Numbered from the stretch's first letter, positions 34,301 through 44,060 are shown. The stretch is DNA of 64,000 nt from Paenimyroides aestuarii (GCF_024628805.1 NZ_CP102382.1:2294001-2358000); one strand, 5' to 3'. Notes: generated by a model from the sequence alone, not told the origin. Made by a program: numbers and translations.

Positions 34301-34308
34301 TATTTTTG
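34301..34308 (+). promoter_or_regulatory. -7 promoter element of the histidine kinase gene
   Basis: TATTTTTG fits TAnnTTTG, 42 bases before the kinase ATG. Confidence 0.5.
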
Positions 34309-34350
34309 AATTGTTAAAATGTTAAATTTGAAGTATAGTTTAAAAAAATA

Positions 34351-35958
34351 ATGAATAAATACAGGTTTCAGTTTTTAATTGTGCTAATGAGCTTGGCTTT
34401 ATTAGGCATCATTTTAATACAACTTTATTGGATCAGTGCAAGCTATCAAAACAATGATATTCAATTTCAGCACTTGGTAAATCAAACCATTGGTAAGGTG
34501 GCCGATAAAGTAAAAGAAAAAGAACGATATGCATTTAACAAGAAGTTTTATGAATATCAAACAAAAACAGGAAAAGCACTAGATAAAAAAGCCATAAAGG
34601 AGATATTTTATATCGAAAAAGACAACAGAACCAATCAAGAAATTGTTTATTCAAACATCATATCGGTTGAAAATATTAAAGATTTCAACTTTGGAAAAAA
34701 GTTCATTGACAGTGCCAGCGGATCAAAAAAAGATTATAAAAATTATATAAGCAGTAGCAAAACAGAAATATATAAAGGAAAAGAACAACCTATCGACGGA
34801 TTAGAACCAGGTGTTCACAGGTCTTTAAATACGCAAAACAAACCCGATGAAGTAATTAAAAAAGAAGGGAATGTGGTAGAGTTTTTTGATATTTATTATA
34901 ACGATATTGTATCCACCTATCCCATTGAAGAGCGCTTAGACAACAAAGTGTTGCAATCACTATTGAAGCAAGAGCTCGCAAATAGGAAACTTACTACCAA
35001 TTTTGAATATGCTGTTTTTAATAACGGATTAGAAACATCTGTGAAATCGGGTAAATTTGTTTTCAACGAAAAAAACACCTATTCAGTGCCTATTTTAACC
35101 GATTTAGAAAATCGATCAAAATACCAACTGTATATTAGTTTTCCGCAGAAATCAAAATTTTTAGTATCCGATTTATTGCCTTTCATTCTGATATCCTTAT
35201 TGTTTACAATTGTTATCATTGCGGCCTATTACAGTGCTATTAGACAATTAATCACTCAAAGGCAGATTTCAGAGATAAAGAATGACTTTATCAACAATAT
35301 GACACACGAGTTTAAAACACCTATTGCAACCATAAACCTTGCTTTAGATGCCATTAAAAACCCAAAAATCATAAGCGATGAAGAAAAAGTGTTGCGCTAT
35401 GTGCAAATGATCCGCGACGAAAACAAACGCATGCACGCACAAATTGAAAACATATTAAGAATATCGAAATTAGAGAAAAAAGAATTAGATATTCCCAAAG
35501 AAAAAGTAGAATTAACCGAGGTGCTCGAAGTTGCTATAGACCACGTTTCTTTGTTGATTGAAGACCGCGAAGGCGAATTGAACACGCATTTCAACACCAC
35601 AAGAGATACCGTTCTAATAAACCCAACACATTTTACAAGCGTTTTTGTAAATATTTTAGACAACGCTATTAAATATTCGCCCAATGCCCCAGTTATTGAT
35701 ATTTATACCGAAAATGTAAAAGACACCATTATCGTACGAATAAAAGACAAAGGAGCAGGAATGAGTAAAGCTGCAACCAAAAAGATTTTTGATAAGTTTT
35801 ACCGCGAACACACCGGCGATTTGCACAATGTGAAAGGACACGGTTTAGGCTTGGCTTATGTGAAACAAATCGTAGATGACCACAATGCACAAGTGTATGT
35901 GGAAAGCGAAAAAGGAAAAGGCAGCACCTTTATTATCAAAATACCATTAATAAATTAA
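34351..35958 (+). CDS. sensor histidine kinase (RprX-like)
   Basis: 535 residues. Membrane helices at about 7-28 and 270-295 enclose a periplasmic sensor domain of about 240 residues. The dimerisation helix carries phospho-acceptor H319 (NNMTHEFKTPIATINLAL), followed by the HATPase boxes N (NILDNAIKYS), G1 (DKGAGMS), F (FDKFYR) and G2 (GHGLGLAYVK). It is followed after 24 bases by an OmpR-type regulator. The coaE-kinase-regulator order is shared by many Flavobacteriaceae, where the pair resembles Bacteroides RprXY. The signal is unknown. Confidence 0.92.
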   Translation: MNKYRFQFLIVLMSLALLGIILIQLYWISASYQNNDIQFQHLVNQTIGKVADKVKEKERYAFNKKFYEYQTKTGKALDKKAIKEIFYIEKDNRTNQEIVYSNIISVENIKDFNFGKKFIDSASGSKKDYKNYISSSKTEIYKGKEQPIDGLEPGVHRSLNTQNKPDEVIKKEGNVVEFFDIYYNDIVSTYPIEERLDNKVLQSLLKQELANRKLTTNFEYAVFNNGLETSVKSGKFVFNEKNTYSVPILTDLENRSKYQLYISFPQKSKFLVSDLLPFILISLLFTIVIIAAYYSAIRQLITQRQISEIKNDFINNMTHEFKTPIATINLALDAIKNPKIISDEEKVLRYVQMIRDENKRMHAQIENILRISKLEKKELDIPKEKVELTEVLEVAIDHVSLLIEDREGELNTHFNTTRDTVLINPTHFTSVFVNILDNAIKYSPNAPVIDIYTENVKDTIIVRIKDKGAGMSKAATKKIFDKFYREHTGDLHNVKGHGLGLAYVKQIVDDHNAQVYVESEKGKGSTFIIKIPLIN

Positions 35959-35982
35959 AACGAAACAACAAATAGTGTAAAT

Positions 35983-36693
35983 ATGGAAACAAACAACAAA
36001 AAAATCTTACTAGTAGAAGATGATCCAAATTTCGGATCTATTTTAAAAGATTATTTAATAATGAACGATTTCGAGGTAACTCTTGCCAAAAACGGTATGG
36101 AAGGATTCGAAAAATTTAAGAAAGACACCTTCGATTTATGCATTCTAGATGTAATGATGCCTTATAAAGACGGTTTTACATTGGCGCGCGAAATTAGAGA
36201 TAAAAATAAGGAAATTCCGCTTATCTTCTTAACTGCCAAAACAATGAAAGAAGACGTTTTGAAAGGATACAAAGTAGGAGCAGACGATTATTTAAACAAA
36301 CCATTCGATTCTGAAGTTTTACTAATGAAGATTAAAGCAATTATGCAACGCAAATCATCGGAAGTAAAAGCAGAAAATACTAAATTCGAATTTCAAATCG
36401 GTAAGTTTAATTTGAATTCCAAACTTCGCTTTTTAACATTCGAAAACGAAGAACCTATCAAATTGTCACCAAAAGAGAATGAATTGTTGAAAATGTTGGC
36501 TCTTTATGAAAACGATTTAATGCCACGCGAAGTAGCCTTAACAAAAATATGGCGCGATGACAATTATTTCACATCAAGAAGTATGGACGTGTACATTGCC
36601 AAATTACGAAAATACTTAAAGCCCGATGAAAATGTAGAGATTTTAAACATCCACGGCGAAGGTTTCCGATTGGTAATTAAAAATAAGGAGTAA
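35983..36693 (+). CDS. OmpR/PhoB-type response regulator (RprY-like)
   Basis: 236 residues. The receiver domain has D13-D14, phospho-acceptor D56 (CILDVMMPYKDGF), T/S in 'FLTAK' and K in 'LNKPFD'. The C-terminal winged helix (about 135-236) contains 'LSPKENELLKMLALYENDLMPREVAL', the recognition helix 'SRSMDVYIAKLRKYL' and 'IHGEGFRLV'. It is the partner of the kinase directly upstream. A terminator follows, ending the two-gene unit. Confidence 0.93.
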   Translation: METNNKKILLVEDDPNFGSILKDYLIMNDFEVTLAKNGMEGFEKFKKDTFDLCILDVMMPYKDGFTLAREIRDKNKEIPLIFLTAKTMKEDVLKGYKVGADDYLNKPFDSEVLLMKIKAIMQRKSSEVKAENTKFEFQIGKFNLNSKLRFLTFENEEPIKLSPKENELLKMLALYENDLMPREVALTKIWRDDNYFTSRSMDVYIAKLRKYLKPDENVEILNIHGEGFRLVIKNKE

Positions 36694-36717
36694 TATATTA
36701 AACTCAAAGTATGAAAA

Positions 36718-36750
36718 ATGCCCCAATTAGTTTCTTGCTATTTGGGGCAT
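36718..36750 (+). terminator. terminator after the two-component genes
   Basis: ATGCCCCAA and TTGGGGCAT form a 9-bp stem with a 15-base loop; the T tail is short (TTCC). Confidence 0.55.
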
Positions 36751-36864
36751 TTCCATCACCCCCAACTAAAATTTTCCACATTAAAAAGGGCATCTTAAAT
36801 TGCGCATTTATTTGTCAAATTTTAAAAAAATACCTACATTGTACTTTTAAAACTCTTATAAAAC

Positions 36865-37155
36865 ATGCTTCAAATTATTAACCAAATTTTTGAAATCGAA
36901 AAAAAATCCAGCGATCAAAACATTTCCCTTTTTGAACGAAATTTTGAACGTATTCATCATGAACTGCAAGAAATGGGCTACACAGTCAGCAACCCAATTG
37001 GCAAACAATACGATGCACGCGATACTTCGGTAGAAGCTAATATTGTTGGAAATGCTGCAAACCCAATCATTACTAAAGTTTTAAAGCCTGCTATTTTTCA
37101 AAATGATGGCACAGGAACGGTTTTGCTACAAAAAGGAATTGTAATTGCTGAATAA
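36865..37155 (+). CDS. small GrpE-like partner of Hsp70 (tentative)
   Basis: 96 residues. A short N-terminal helix (1-36) leads into a beta part: MGYTVSNPIGKQYDAR, VEANIVGN, ITKVLKPAIFQN and VLLQKGIVIAE. The first part looks like the GrpE wing ('G..PI...G..YD...HEA'), but 'VLKPA' precedes 'LQKG', the reverse of ordinary GrpE ('VLQKGY...RVLRPA'), and the long coiled-coil stalk is missing. The Hsp70 gene starts one base after its stop. This context suggests a dedicated nucleotide-exchange or co-chaperone factor; the call rests on pattern and context only. Confidence 0.55.
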   Translation: MLQIINQIFEIEKKSSDQNISLFERNFERIHHELQEMGYTVSNPIGKQYDARDTSVEANIVGNAANPIITKVLKPAIFQNDGTGTVLLQKGIVIAE

Positions 37156-37156
37156 T

Positions 37157-39667
37157 ATGGGAACAATTAATTTCGGAATAGATTTAGGAACAACCAATTC
37201 GGGTATTGCTCAATTCACAAACGGTAAAGTAACTATTTACAAAAATCCCGTGGGCTTTAGCGATACATTACCTTCGATTGTTGCTTACAAGAAAGGCAGA
37301 ATATTTATTGGCGACAAAGCCCGAGAGCTTCTAAAAACGGCTCATTTAGATGTGTTTTCGTCTTTCAAACGGAAAATGGGTACCGAACATTTATATCAGA
37401 TAGCCGATACACAGGAGCAAAAAAGCCCGGTGGAATTATCGGCAATGATTCTTAAAGAGCTGCAAAGTTTTTTGCCCGATGAAAAACCGCAAGCTATTGT
37501 GATTACCATTCCGGCTTCTTTCGATACGGTACAATCAAATGCTACAAAAAAAGCCGGGTTATTGGCTGGTTTTCAACAAGTGGTTTTGTTGCAAGAACCC
37601 ATTGCTGCTTGTTTGGCGTATGCCAATTCGCAAGAACAAGATCAAACGCAAGAAAAAAATTGGTTGGTATATGATTTTGGTGGCGGTACTTTTGATGTAG
37701 CTTTGGTGAAAATTAACGAACGCGAACTAAAAATAACCGACCATGAAGGCAATAATTTCTTGGGAGGTGTAGATCTAGACCATTTGGTGATTGAACATTT
37801 GTTTGTTCCAAAGATTGAACAAATTTTGCAGGAACAGCATTTATTCAAAAAATTAATAACCAAAGAAAATAACTTCTATGCAAAATTGTATTACGAATTG
37901 CTGTACAAGGCAGAAGAGGTGAAAAAAGAATTGTCTGTGAAAGAAGTAATTCATACCGAAATTGAATGGAACGACGGCGACCATTACATTGATTTTGAAA
38001 TTTCTAGAACGCAATTTAATGAGGTAATTGCTCCGAAAGTTGACGAAACCATTGTATTGATACAAAAACTTTTAGAAGACAATCAAAAAAGTACCAACGA
38101 AATAGAACGCATTATTTTAGTGGGCGGCACCACATACATTCCATATATACGACAACATTTGCAGGAGGTTTTTGGCATTATGGTAGATCATTCAATTGAC
38201 CCTACAACTGCTGTAATGGCTGGTGCTGCGTATTTTGCCGGAACAAAAGAAACAGACCCCGAGCTTGTAACAATAAACAATTCTGTGACTGAAAACACCG
38301 AAAATCTACCTAAAAATACAATCGATTTTAAATTGATTTACGAAGTAAACACCCAAGATAGTGAGGAACTTTTGGTGGGTAATGCTTTGGATGATTTTGA
38401 TGGATTTTATCGAATTATTAGGAAAGATGGAGGATTTGATACCGGTTTAATGACCTTTAAAAACAAATTTTCTGAATTTGTAAAAGTTCTTCCTAAACAA
38501 AAAAATCAGTTTACGGTTTCGGTTTTCAATCAAAATCAGGAATTGGTTTACGAAGCAAACAACATAGCCATTAACCACGGAATTTATAACATTTCGGGGC
38601 AACCTTTGCCCAATGATATTTGTTTAGAAGTCGATGATCAGTTTGGCGACACTTATTTAGAGCGAATTTTCAAGAAAAATGATATTCTGCCGCTTACAAA
38701 AACCGTTTATAAAACCACATCGAAAAATTTTAGTGTAGAGGCAAACGACAAATTAATCATCAATATTTTAGAAGGAAAAAGTGCCACATTGCCAGCAAGC
38801 AATATGAGTATTGGTTATATTGAAATCAATTCCAAAGATTTTCCGATGAATCTTTTAAAAGGAATGGATATTGAGCTGAAATTCAGTATGAGTGAATCGC
38901 GCGACCTTTCGGTGGCGGTTTATATCAGTTCGATTGATTTTGAAAAGAAAGAAATTTTTAATCCACATACCAAAAATATCAACAGAAAGAAATTTGATGA
39001 AGATATTGATAAGGTTCTTGATGCTATTGAAACCGAATTGAGCTATGTGGATGATATTGATGATGCAGATCCGGAAGATATTGCGGTTTTAGTGAAATTT
39101 AAAAAGATAAAAGACGAACTTTTCAATATAAAATTTGATTTGGTTGAGGTGGATGAAGACGACCAATCAGAACGCATTTTTCAGCTGGATGAACGCAAAA
39201 GACGTGCTTTGCAAGCATACGATCAAATCGTGCGTTTTCGAGATGTGATTTATGAGATTGATTTGTACAAAAATACAAAAGCCGAAGCGGAAAGCAGGTT
39301 GGATGAAGCAACTCCTCGTCAAAAAGAACAATTTCAAAAAATCATTAAAAGCGAAAAAGTTTTTCTTGAATCGAACGAAAAAGCGCTTATTAAACGAAAA
39401 ACTAAAGAGTTGGATCAATTGTGTTCCGACATTTATTATCAAAAAGAAGAATCGTATGGTTCCTTATATTACCATTATAAATATCTAGATTTAGATAAAT
39501 ACAAAGATGCAAAAAAAGCAAGTAAATTAATCGCTTCGGGCGATAAAGCAATGGAAAACAACAATTTTAAAGAAGTGAAATTTATCATTCATGAGTTGTA
39601 CGATTTGCTAAAAGTGAAACCCAAAGATCCATACGAAGATACCAATGGAAGTTTAGGTTTAAAATAA
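37157..39667 (+). CDS. Hsp70-family chaperone with extended C-terminus
   Basis: 836 residues from ATG 37157 (an in-frame TTG at 37145 is less likely). The actin-type ATPase domain (1-380) has GIDLGTTNSG, VYDFGGGTFDVALV and ILVGGTTYIP. A diverged beta substrate-binding part spans about 400-600. Then comes a long charged helical region to the end (about 610-836), around 200 residues more than DnaK (about 640) and without its EEVD-like tail. It is not the housekeeping DnaK. It is translationally linked to the small GrpE-like gene, so the two probably form a dedicated chaperone pair; the client is unknown. Confidence 0.88.
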   Translation: MGTINFGIDLGTTNSGIAQFTNGKVTIYKNPVGFSDTLPSIVAYKKGRIFIGDKARELLKTAHLDVFSSFKRKMGTEHLYQIADTQEQKSPVELSAMILKELQSFLPDEKPQAIVITIPASFDTVQSNATKKAGLLAGFQQVVLLQEPIAACLAYANSQEQDQTQEKNWLVYDFGGGTFDVALVKINERELKITDHEGNNFLGGVDLDHLVIEHLFVPKIEQILQEQHLFKKLITKENNFYAKLYYELLYKAEEVKKELSVKEVIHTEIEWNDGDHYIDFEISRTQFNEVIAPKVDETIVLIQKLLEDNQKSTNEIERIILVGGTTYIPYIRQHLQEVFGIMVDHSIDPTTAVMAGAAYFAGTKETDPELVTINNSVTENTENLPKNTIDFKLIYEVNTQDSEELLVGNALDDFDGFYRIIRKDGGFDTGLMTFKNKFSEFVKVLPKQKNQFTVSVFNQNQELVYEANNIAINHGIYNISGQPLPNDICLEVDDQFGDTYLERIFKKNDILPLTKTVYKTTSKNFSVEANDKLIINILEGKSATLPASNMSIGYIEINSKDFPMNLLKGMDIELKFSMSESRDLSVAVYISSIDFEKKEIFNPHTKNINRKKFDEDIDKVLDAIETELSYVDDIDDADPEDIAVLVKFKKIKDELFNIKFDLVEVDEDDQSERIFQLDERKRRALQAYDQIVRFRDVIYEIDLYKNTKAEAESRLDEATPRQKEQFQKIIKSEKVFLESNEKALIKRKTKELDQLCSDIYYQKEESYGSLYYHYKYLDLDKYKDAKKASKLIASGDKAMENNNFKEVKFIIHELYDLLKVKPKDPYEDTNGSLGLK

Positions 39668-39674
39668 ATCAACT

Positions 39675-39699
39675 AAAAACCCTCTAAATGAGGGTTTTT
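39675..39699. terminator. bidirectional terminator
   Basis: AAAAACCCTC-TAAAT-GAGGGTTTTT, between the convergent Hsp70 and 39713-40882 genes. Confidence 0.8.
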
Positions 39700-39712
39700 A
39701 GCTTTTATATGG

Positions 39713-40882
39713 CTAATTCTTTTTGATAGTTGCTCTAATAATCCAGAAAATAACTAAAAATCCACCAATACCAACACCTCCAGATAAAAAGACTATGCCA
39801 ACCAATGCAGCACCTAACGCCAAAATTGCCGCAATTATTAATGCATACACCTGAAGAATCAGCAATTTAAAACTGAATTTTTTTAGTTTTCTGTGATTAA
39901 AGTTTCCTTTTATTGTACCATTTGATATATAATGATTATTCAACTTTTTATTTAAAATAATAAAGAGAAGCGTTTCAAAAACCAAAAGTGTCCAGAAAGT
40001 GTAAATGTTTTTTGTATATAAAAAGTACCCTAATAAACCAATAATTAAATAGAATATTGCTAACATGATTCGCTCGGCAGTTACGCCGTAATCTTTTTCA
40101 ACAATAACTTTTTTCTTTTTTGGTATTGTAAGGTTTTTGCTTGCCCAACTCATCCCAATCTTTGAATTATCAGTCAAGATTTTTTTAAGTTCATCGGTGT
40201 AAGCATCAAAAGCACCCAAAGCAACTAAAATTCTTCCAAAATAAGGTTTGCTTGAAAAATGTGCGAATTGATAATCGGCAATATCGTTATTTATATCTAA
40301 AATTTCACTGTTGAAATAGGCGGCATCGATAGCAGATTGTATGGCAAAAAAATTTCTATCCACACTATATTTATATTCGTTCAGCAACAACGGATAACGT
40401 TCGGGATAAGGAATAACACTTCTAATCAGGTTGTTTTTTGAGGTTATACTTTCAATTAACAAATCTCTGTTTTCAAAACTGATGATTTGGTGGTAATTGT
40501 TATAGAAATTTTTAAGATTTGCCCAACGATTATTTTTTACATTCCATTGGATATAATCAGCAATAGGTTCTGCAAAATCAACCGCAAATTCTTCATATAA
40601 ATCTTTAAATTTAGCAAAAAAGACGCAATCGGCTAAAACTATTTGATGCGCTGGATCTGCAAGAAGCTTGTGTATGTTTTTTTCTTGTAACAGTTCCTCG
40701 TACTTATTTCCATTGTTTTTATAGAAATCAAGAAATGCTTCAATCTCGTTGTGGCTTAGAGTGGCATCGGTCTTTTGATAGGCTTTTAAAATTTTTTCAG
40801 CTTTTATTAAATCACCTTCATTATTGACATCAAATTGGGGCAAGGTTTGCTTAATAATTTCTATAATCTGAAGCTGTGTCAT
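39713..40882 (-). CDS. hypothetical protein with C-terminal membrane helices
   Basis: 389 residues. About residues 1-260 are soluble and mostly helical (FAKFKDLYEEFAVDF, PIADYIQWNVKNNRWANLKN), and three or four membrane helices follow (about 275-385), the last Gly-rich (FLSGGVGIGGFLVIFWII). No family recognised. It converges on the Hsp70 gene with a shared terminator. Both look like chaperone-neighbourhood genes, but no functional link can be shown from sequence. Confidence 0.65.
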   Translation of the reverse strand: MTQLQIIEIIKQTLPQFDVNNEGDLIKAEKILKAYQKTDATLSHNEIEAFLDFYKNNGNKYEELLQEKNIHKLLADPAHQIVLADCVFFAKFKDLYEEFAVDFAEPIADYIQWNVKNNRWANLKNFYNNYHQIISFENRDLLIESITSKNNLIRSVIPYPERYPLLLNEYKYSVDRNFFAIQSAIDAAYFNSEILDINNDIADYQFAHFSSKPYFGRILVALGAFDAYTDELKKILTDNSKIGMSWASKNLTIPKKKKVIVEKDYGVTAERIMLAIFYLIIGLLGYFLYTKNIYTFWTLLVFETLLFIILNKKLNNHYISNGTIKGNFNHRKLKKFSFKLLILQVYALIIAAILALGAALVGIVFLSGGVGIGGFLVIFWIIRATIKKN

Positions 40883-40960
40883 GTTTTATTATTTTCCAGT
40901 ACGTGTTTTTTCTCTATTCAATTTTGGCACTTTACTATACCGGTGCTAAAATTAAATAAA

Positions 40961-40987
40961 AAAAGGTCAGCTTTAAACTGACCTTTT
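40961..40987 (-). terminator. terminator of menD-DUF4197 unit
   Basis: AAAAGGTCAG-TTTAAAG-CTGACCTTTT on the minus strand, just past the DUF4197 stop; a T-run follows. Confidence 0.8.
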
Positions 40988-40989
40988 CA

Positions 40990-41712
40990 TTATTTCTTGT
41001 CTTGCATGGCAAAAACCGATTTCAGAAGGTTTGTGGAACGTGCGGAAACATTTGTTCTAATGTTTGCTTCTTCTTTTTCAATCATGGTGTAAACGCCGCT
41101 TAATGCTTGCTGAGTAACATAATCGGTTAAATCGGGATTTACTTTTTTCACCATTGGTAGTGCGTTGTATTTTGTAATGATATTGCTCCATACTTTATCT
41201 GCACCAACTTTGGTAAACGAAGATTTAATTACAGGATTAAATTTGTTGTAAAGCGATGTTTTGGTAGTTTTTTGCAAATATTGAGTAGCTGCATTTCGGT
41301 TGCCCATTAAAATATTTGTAGCATCAGAAATAGTCATGCTGGTAATGGCATCTACAAAAATGGGTGTTGCTTCTTTAACGGCGTTACTTGCTGCTTTGTT
41401 CAACGATTTAATTCCTTCATCTGCAAGGCTGCCCAAGCCCACATCGCGTAAGGTTTTTTCTACTTTTTGTAACTCACTTGGCAAACCAATTCGCACCAAT
41501 GAATTGTTATAAAAACCATCGGTTTTGGTAAGGTTTACCACTTGTTTGTCTATACCTTGCTGTAAAGCTTCTTTTAAACCAGCAGCAATTTGGGTTTGTC
41601 CTAGCGAACCATTTTCTAAGATTTGCGGAAGTTGATTAGCAACTTGTTGTAAGCCCGAGCAGTTTGCCAACATAAATGAAACAACTGCGATTGGAATGAT
41701 CATTTTTTTCAT
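40990..41712 (-). CDS. DUF4197 lipoprotein
   Basis: 240 residues with a lipobox (LANC, Cys at 18). The mature part fits DUF4197: 'AAGLKEALQQGIDKQV', 'DGFYNNSLVRIGLP', 'LNKAASNAVKEATPIFVDAITSM', 'YNKFNPVIKSSFTKVGA' and the end 'NIRTNVSARSTNLLKSVFA'. The family is periplasmic and of unknown function; it is common in Gram-negative bacteria. It starts 13 bases after the menD stop and is likely co-transcribed with it. Confidence 0.88.
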   Translation of the reverse strand: MKKMIIPIAVVSFMLANCSGLQQVANQLPQILENGSLGQTQIAAGLKEALQQGIDKQVVNLTKTDGFYNNSLVRIGLPSELQKVEKTLRDVGLGSLADEGIKSLNKAASNAVKEATPIFVDAITSMTISDATNILMGNRNAATQYLQKTTKTSLYNKFNPVIKSSFTKVGADKVWSNIITKYNALPMVKKVNPDLTDYVTQQALSGVYTMIEKEEANIRTNVSARSTNLLKSVFAMQDKK

Positions 41713-41725
41713 ACTAAATTTTTAT

Positions 41726-43381
41726 TTAAGAGATACTTGTGAAATAATTTCGCAACAAATCACGATTAATCTTAGAAGGTGTAAAAATTTCTAAAATTTG
41801 CGGATGCGAATCGTTGGAGAATAGCAATTTCAATGCCATATTTAATTCTTCTTCATTTTTTGCCGTAAGATAATCAAATTGATACATTTTTGCTAAATGT
41901 TCGGCGGTTAAATGATGTTCTGTTTCGAAAAATGTATTAAAAGTGTTGTTTTCTTGATGACCAGGCAAAATTCTAAAAATGCCACCACCACTATTATTTA
42001 TGATGATGATTTTAAAATTTTTTGGAATATAATTGTTCCATAATGCATTGCTGTCGTAAAAAAAGCTGATATCACCCGTTAAAAAAACAACGGGTTGCTG
42101 TGTGGCAACTGCTGCTCCAATTGCGGTTGATGTGGATCCATCAATACCACTCGTGCCGCGGTTGCAATACACATCTATACTTTGGTGTGTTTCAAATAAT
42201 TGGGCATACCTTATCACAGCGCTGTTGCTTATCTGCAGTTGTATATTTTGCGGTAAATGGTTCCAAATAATACCAAACGATTTTAAATCAGAAAAAGGAA
42301 TAGATGCCACATATTCGTTGTGCTTTTCTCTTCTTCTTTGCATTGTTTGTAGGAAGGAATCCGCATACGAAGAACTTTTTGCACTAATTTGCTGCTTCAT
42401 TTCATCAATAAAATCGTTGGGAGCAATTACCAAATGATCAGTTAAAACACCAAAAGTGTCATAAGCTCTTAATTCATCGATATGCCAATGAAAAGCAGGC
42501 GGATGTTTTCTGAACAACGCTTTTATTCGTTTTGATACAATCATTCCTCCAAAAGTCAGCAAAACATCGGGTTGGAAATCCTGAATTTGTTCTTCAGAAA
42601 AAGTAGTTATCAAAGTATCAATATTAGCCACAACACGCGCATGATGCACATTGGAATTGCTTTCGGTTAAAAGCAATACATTGGGTAAATTGGCTAAGTA
42701 ATCAATATGTTCTTTTGAAATTGCGTTTGGATTTTGAGCCCCAATTAGTACAACTATTTTATTTGCATTTTCTATGGTTGAAAAAACTTTTTTGAAATCA
42801 GAGGAATCCACCACAGCTTGCGGTATATCAATAACCGTTGCTTGATAAGTTGGTGCATGTATCAAATTATAAAGTGGTTCTTCAAAAGGAACATTGATAT
42901 GCACCGGACCTTTTTTATTTTTGGCAGCAGCTATGGCATTTTGAATCAATTCATCGTTTGCCACGGAAGCTTCGTCTGATAAATTGGCATTAAACAGCGA
43001 ATGATTTTCAAAAACATTTCGTTGGCGAATGGTTTGTCCGTCACCAATATCGATTTTAGAAGTAGGACGGTCTGCCGAAACAACAATCAAAGGAATTTGA
43101 CTGTAAAAAGCCTCGGTAACTGCTGGATAATAATTGAGCAAAGCCGAACCAGATGTGCACAAAACGGCAGCAGGTTGAAGCGTTTGCTGAGCAATTCCTA
43201 AAGCAAAAAAAGCAGCACAGCGTTCATCTACAATGCTGTAACAGGTGAAAAAAGAATCGTTTGTAAACCCAATTGTGAGCGGTGCGTTTCTAGAACCTGG
43301 TGATATAATAATATGTTTGATTTCCTTTGCCTTAAAAAGTTGCAAAATGCTCTGAGCCAAAGGTATTTCAGGATAATTCAT
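41726..43381 (-). CDS. menD: MenD, SEPHCHC synthase (menaquinone pathway)
   Basis: 551 residues, a thiamine-diphosphate enzyme joining isochorismate and 2-oxoglutarate. Visible: 'IISPGSRNAPLTIGF', the TPP-activating Glu in 'SIVDERCAAFFALGIA', 'PAAVLCTSGSALLNYYPAV', 'QIPLIVVSADRP', and the diphosphate-binding 'GDISFFYDSNALWNN...NNSGGGIF'. A -7 box lies 19 bases before the ATG. Menaquinone is the usual quinone of Flavobacteriaceae. No other men gene is in the window. Confidence 0.96.
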   Translation of the reverse strand: MNYPEIPLAQSILQLFKAKEIKHIIISPGSRNAPLTIGFTNDSFFTCYSIVDERCAAFFALGIAQQTLQPAAVLCTSGSALLNYYPAVTEAFYSQIPLIVVSADRPTSKIDIGDGQTIRQRNVFENHSLFNANLSDEASVANDELIQNAIAAAKNKKGPVHINVPFEEPLYNLIHAPTYQATVIDIPQAVVDSSDFKKVFSTIENANKIVVLIGAQNPNAISKEHIDYLANLPNVLLLTESNSNVHHARVVANIDTLITTFSEEQIQDFQPDVLLTFGGMIVSKRIKALFRKHPPAFHWHIDELRAYDTFGVLTDHLVIAPNDFIDEMKQQISAKSSSYADSFLQTMQRRREKHNEYVASIPFSDLKSFGIIWNHLPQNIQLQISNSAVIRYAQLFETHQSIDVYCNRGTSGIDGSTSTAIGAAVATQQPVVFLTGDISFFYDSNALWNNYIPKNFKIIIINNSGGGIFRILPGHQENNTFNTFFETEHHLTAEHLAKMYQFDYLTAKNEEELNMALKLLFSNDSHPQILEIFTPSKINRDLLRNYFTSIS

Positions 43382-43399
43382 TTCTAAAAATTAATTAAT

Positions 43400-43407
43400 C
43401 AAAGATA
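43400..43407 (-). promoter_or_regulatory. -7 promoter element of menD
   Basis: Minus-strand TATCTTTG, a perfect TAnnTTTG box. Confidence 0.6.
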
Positions 43408-43440
43408 CAAACTATCCTGAAATTTTTTGCTTGAATAAGC

Positions 43441-44025
43441 TTATTTTCCTTCAATCCAATTGATTATTTCTTGATCGTTTGGCAAAGTACGCGGACTAAT
43501 CACTTTTGCTAGTTTACCGTCTTCATTAATCAAAAACTTTTGAAAATTCCATTCCACCTCATAATCATCTAAACCATTCTGTGCTTTGGTGGTAAGATAT
43601 TCAAACAAAGGTTCTTTGTTGTCGCCTTTTACTACAATTTTACTCATCATTGGAAAAGTAACTCCGTAATTCAACTTACAAAATTCTGCAATTTCTTCAT
43701 TAGTTCCCGGATCTTGACTCATAAAATCGTTGGTAGGAAAACCAATAATTACTAAGTTTTGATTTTTATATTTTTGATACAAGGCTTCTAATTGTTCAAA
43801 CTGTGGCGTTAACCCGCATTTAGATGCTGTGTTTACAATAAGCACCTTTTTTCCTTTTAAATCGGCCAGGTTAAAATCGCTTCCAGTGATATCTTTAACT
43901 TTAAATTGATAGATTGGTTCTACACTTTTTTGTTGTTCCATAATTTGTTCAGGATTAGGGGTTGGTTTTTGTTTATCATTGCAACTCAATGCTAAAAAAG
44001 CGGCTGCACATACTAAAATTTTCAT
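43441..44025 (-). CDS. glutathione-peroxidase-like lipoprotein
   Basis: 194 residues with a lipobox (LALSC, Cys at 15). The peroxidatic Cys is C70 in NTASKCGLTPQFEQLEALY, and the active-site Trp lies in 'EVEWNFQKFLI'. The usual 'FPCNQF' is here FPTNDF, so the resolving Cys and the active-site Gln of that motif are replaced. The family reduces hydroperoxides, in bacteria usually with thioredoxin rather than glutathione. Being a lipoprotein, it probably acts in the periplasm. It lies downstream of ccsBA but behind a terminator. Confidence 0.88.
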   Translation of the reverse strand: MKILVCAAAFLALSCNDKQKPTPNPEQIMEQQKSVEPIYQFKVKDITGSDFNLADLKGKKVLIVNTASKCGLTPQFEQLEALYQKYKNQNLVIIGFPTNDFMSQDPGTNEEIAEFCKLNYGVTFPMMSKIVVKGDNKEPLFEYLTTKAQNGLDDYEVEWNFQKFLINEDGKLAKVISPRTLPNDQEIINWIEGK

Positions 44026-44060
44026 AGTTTAAAGGATATTTAGGTTTATAAATTTACAAA

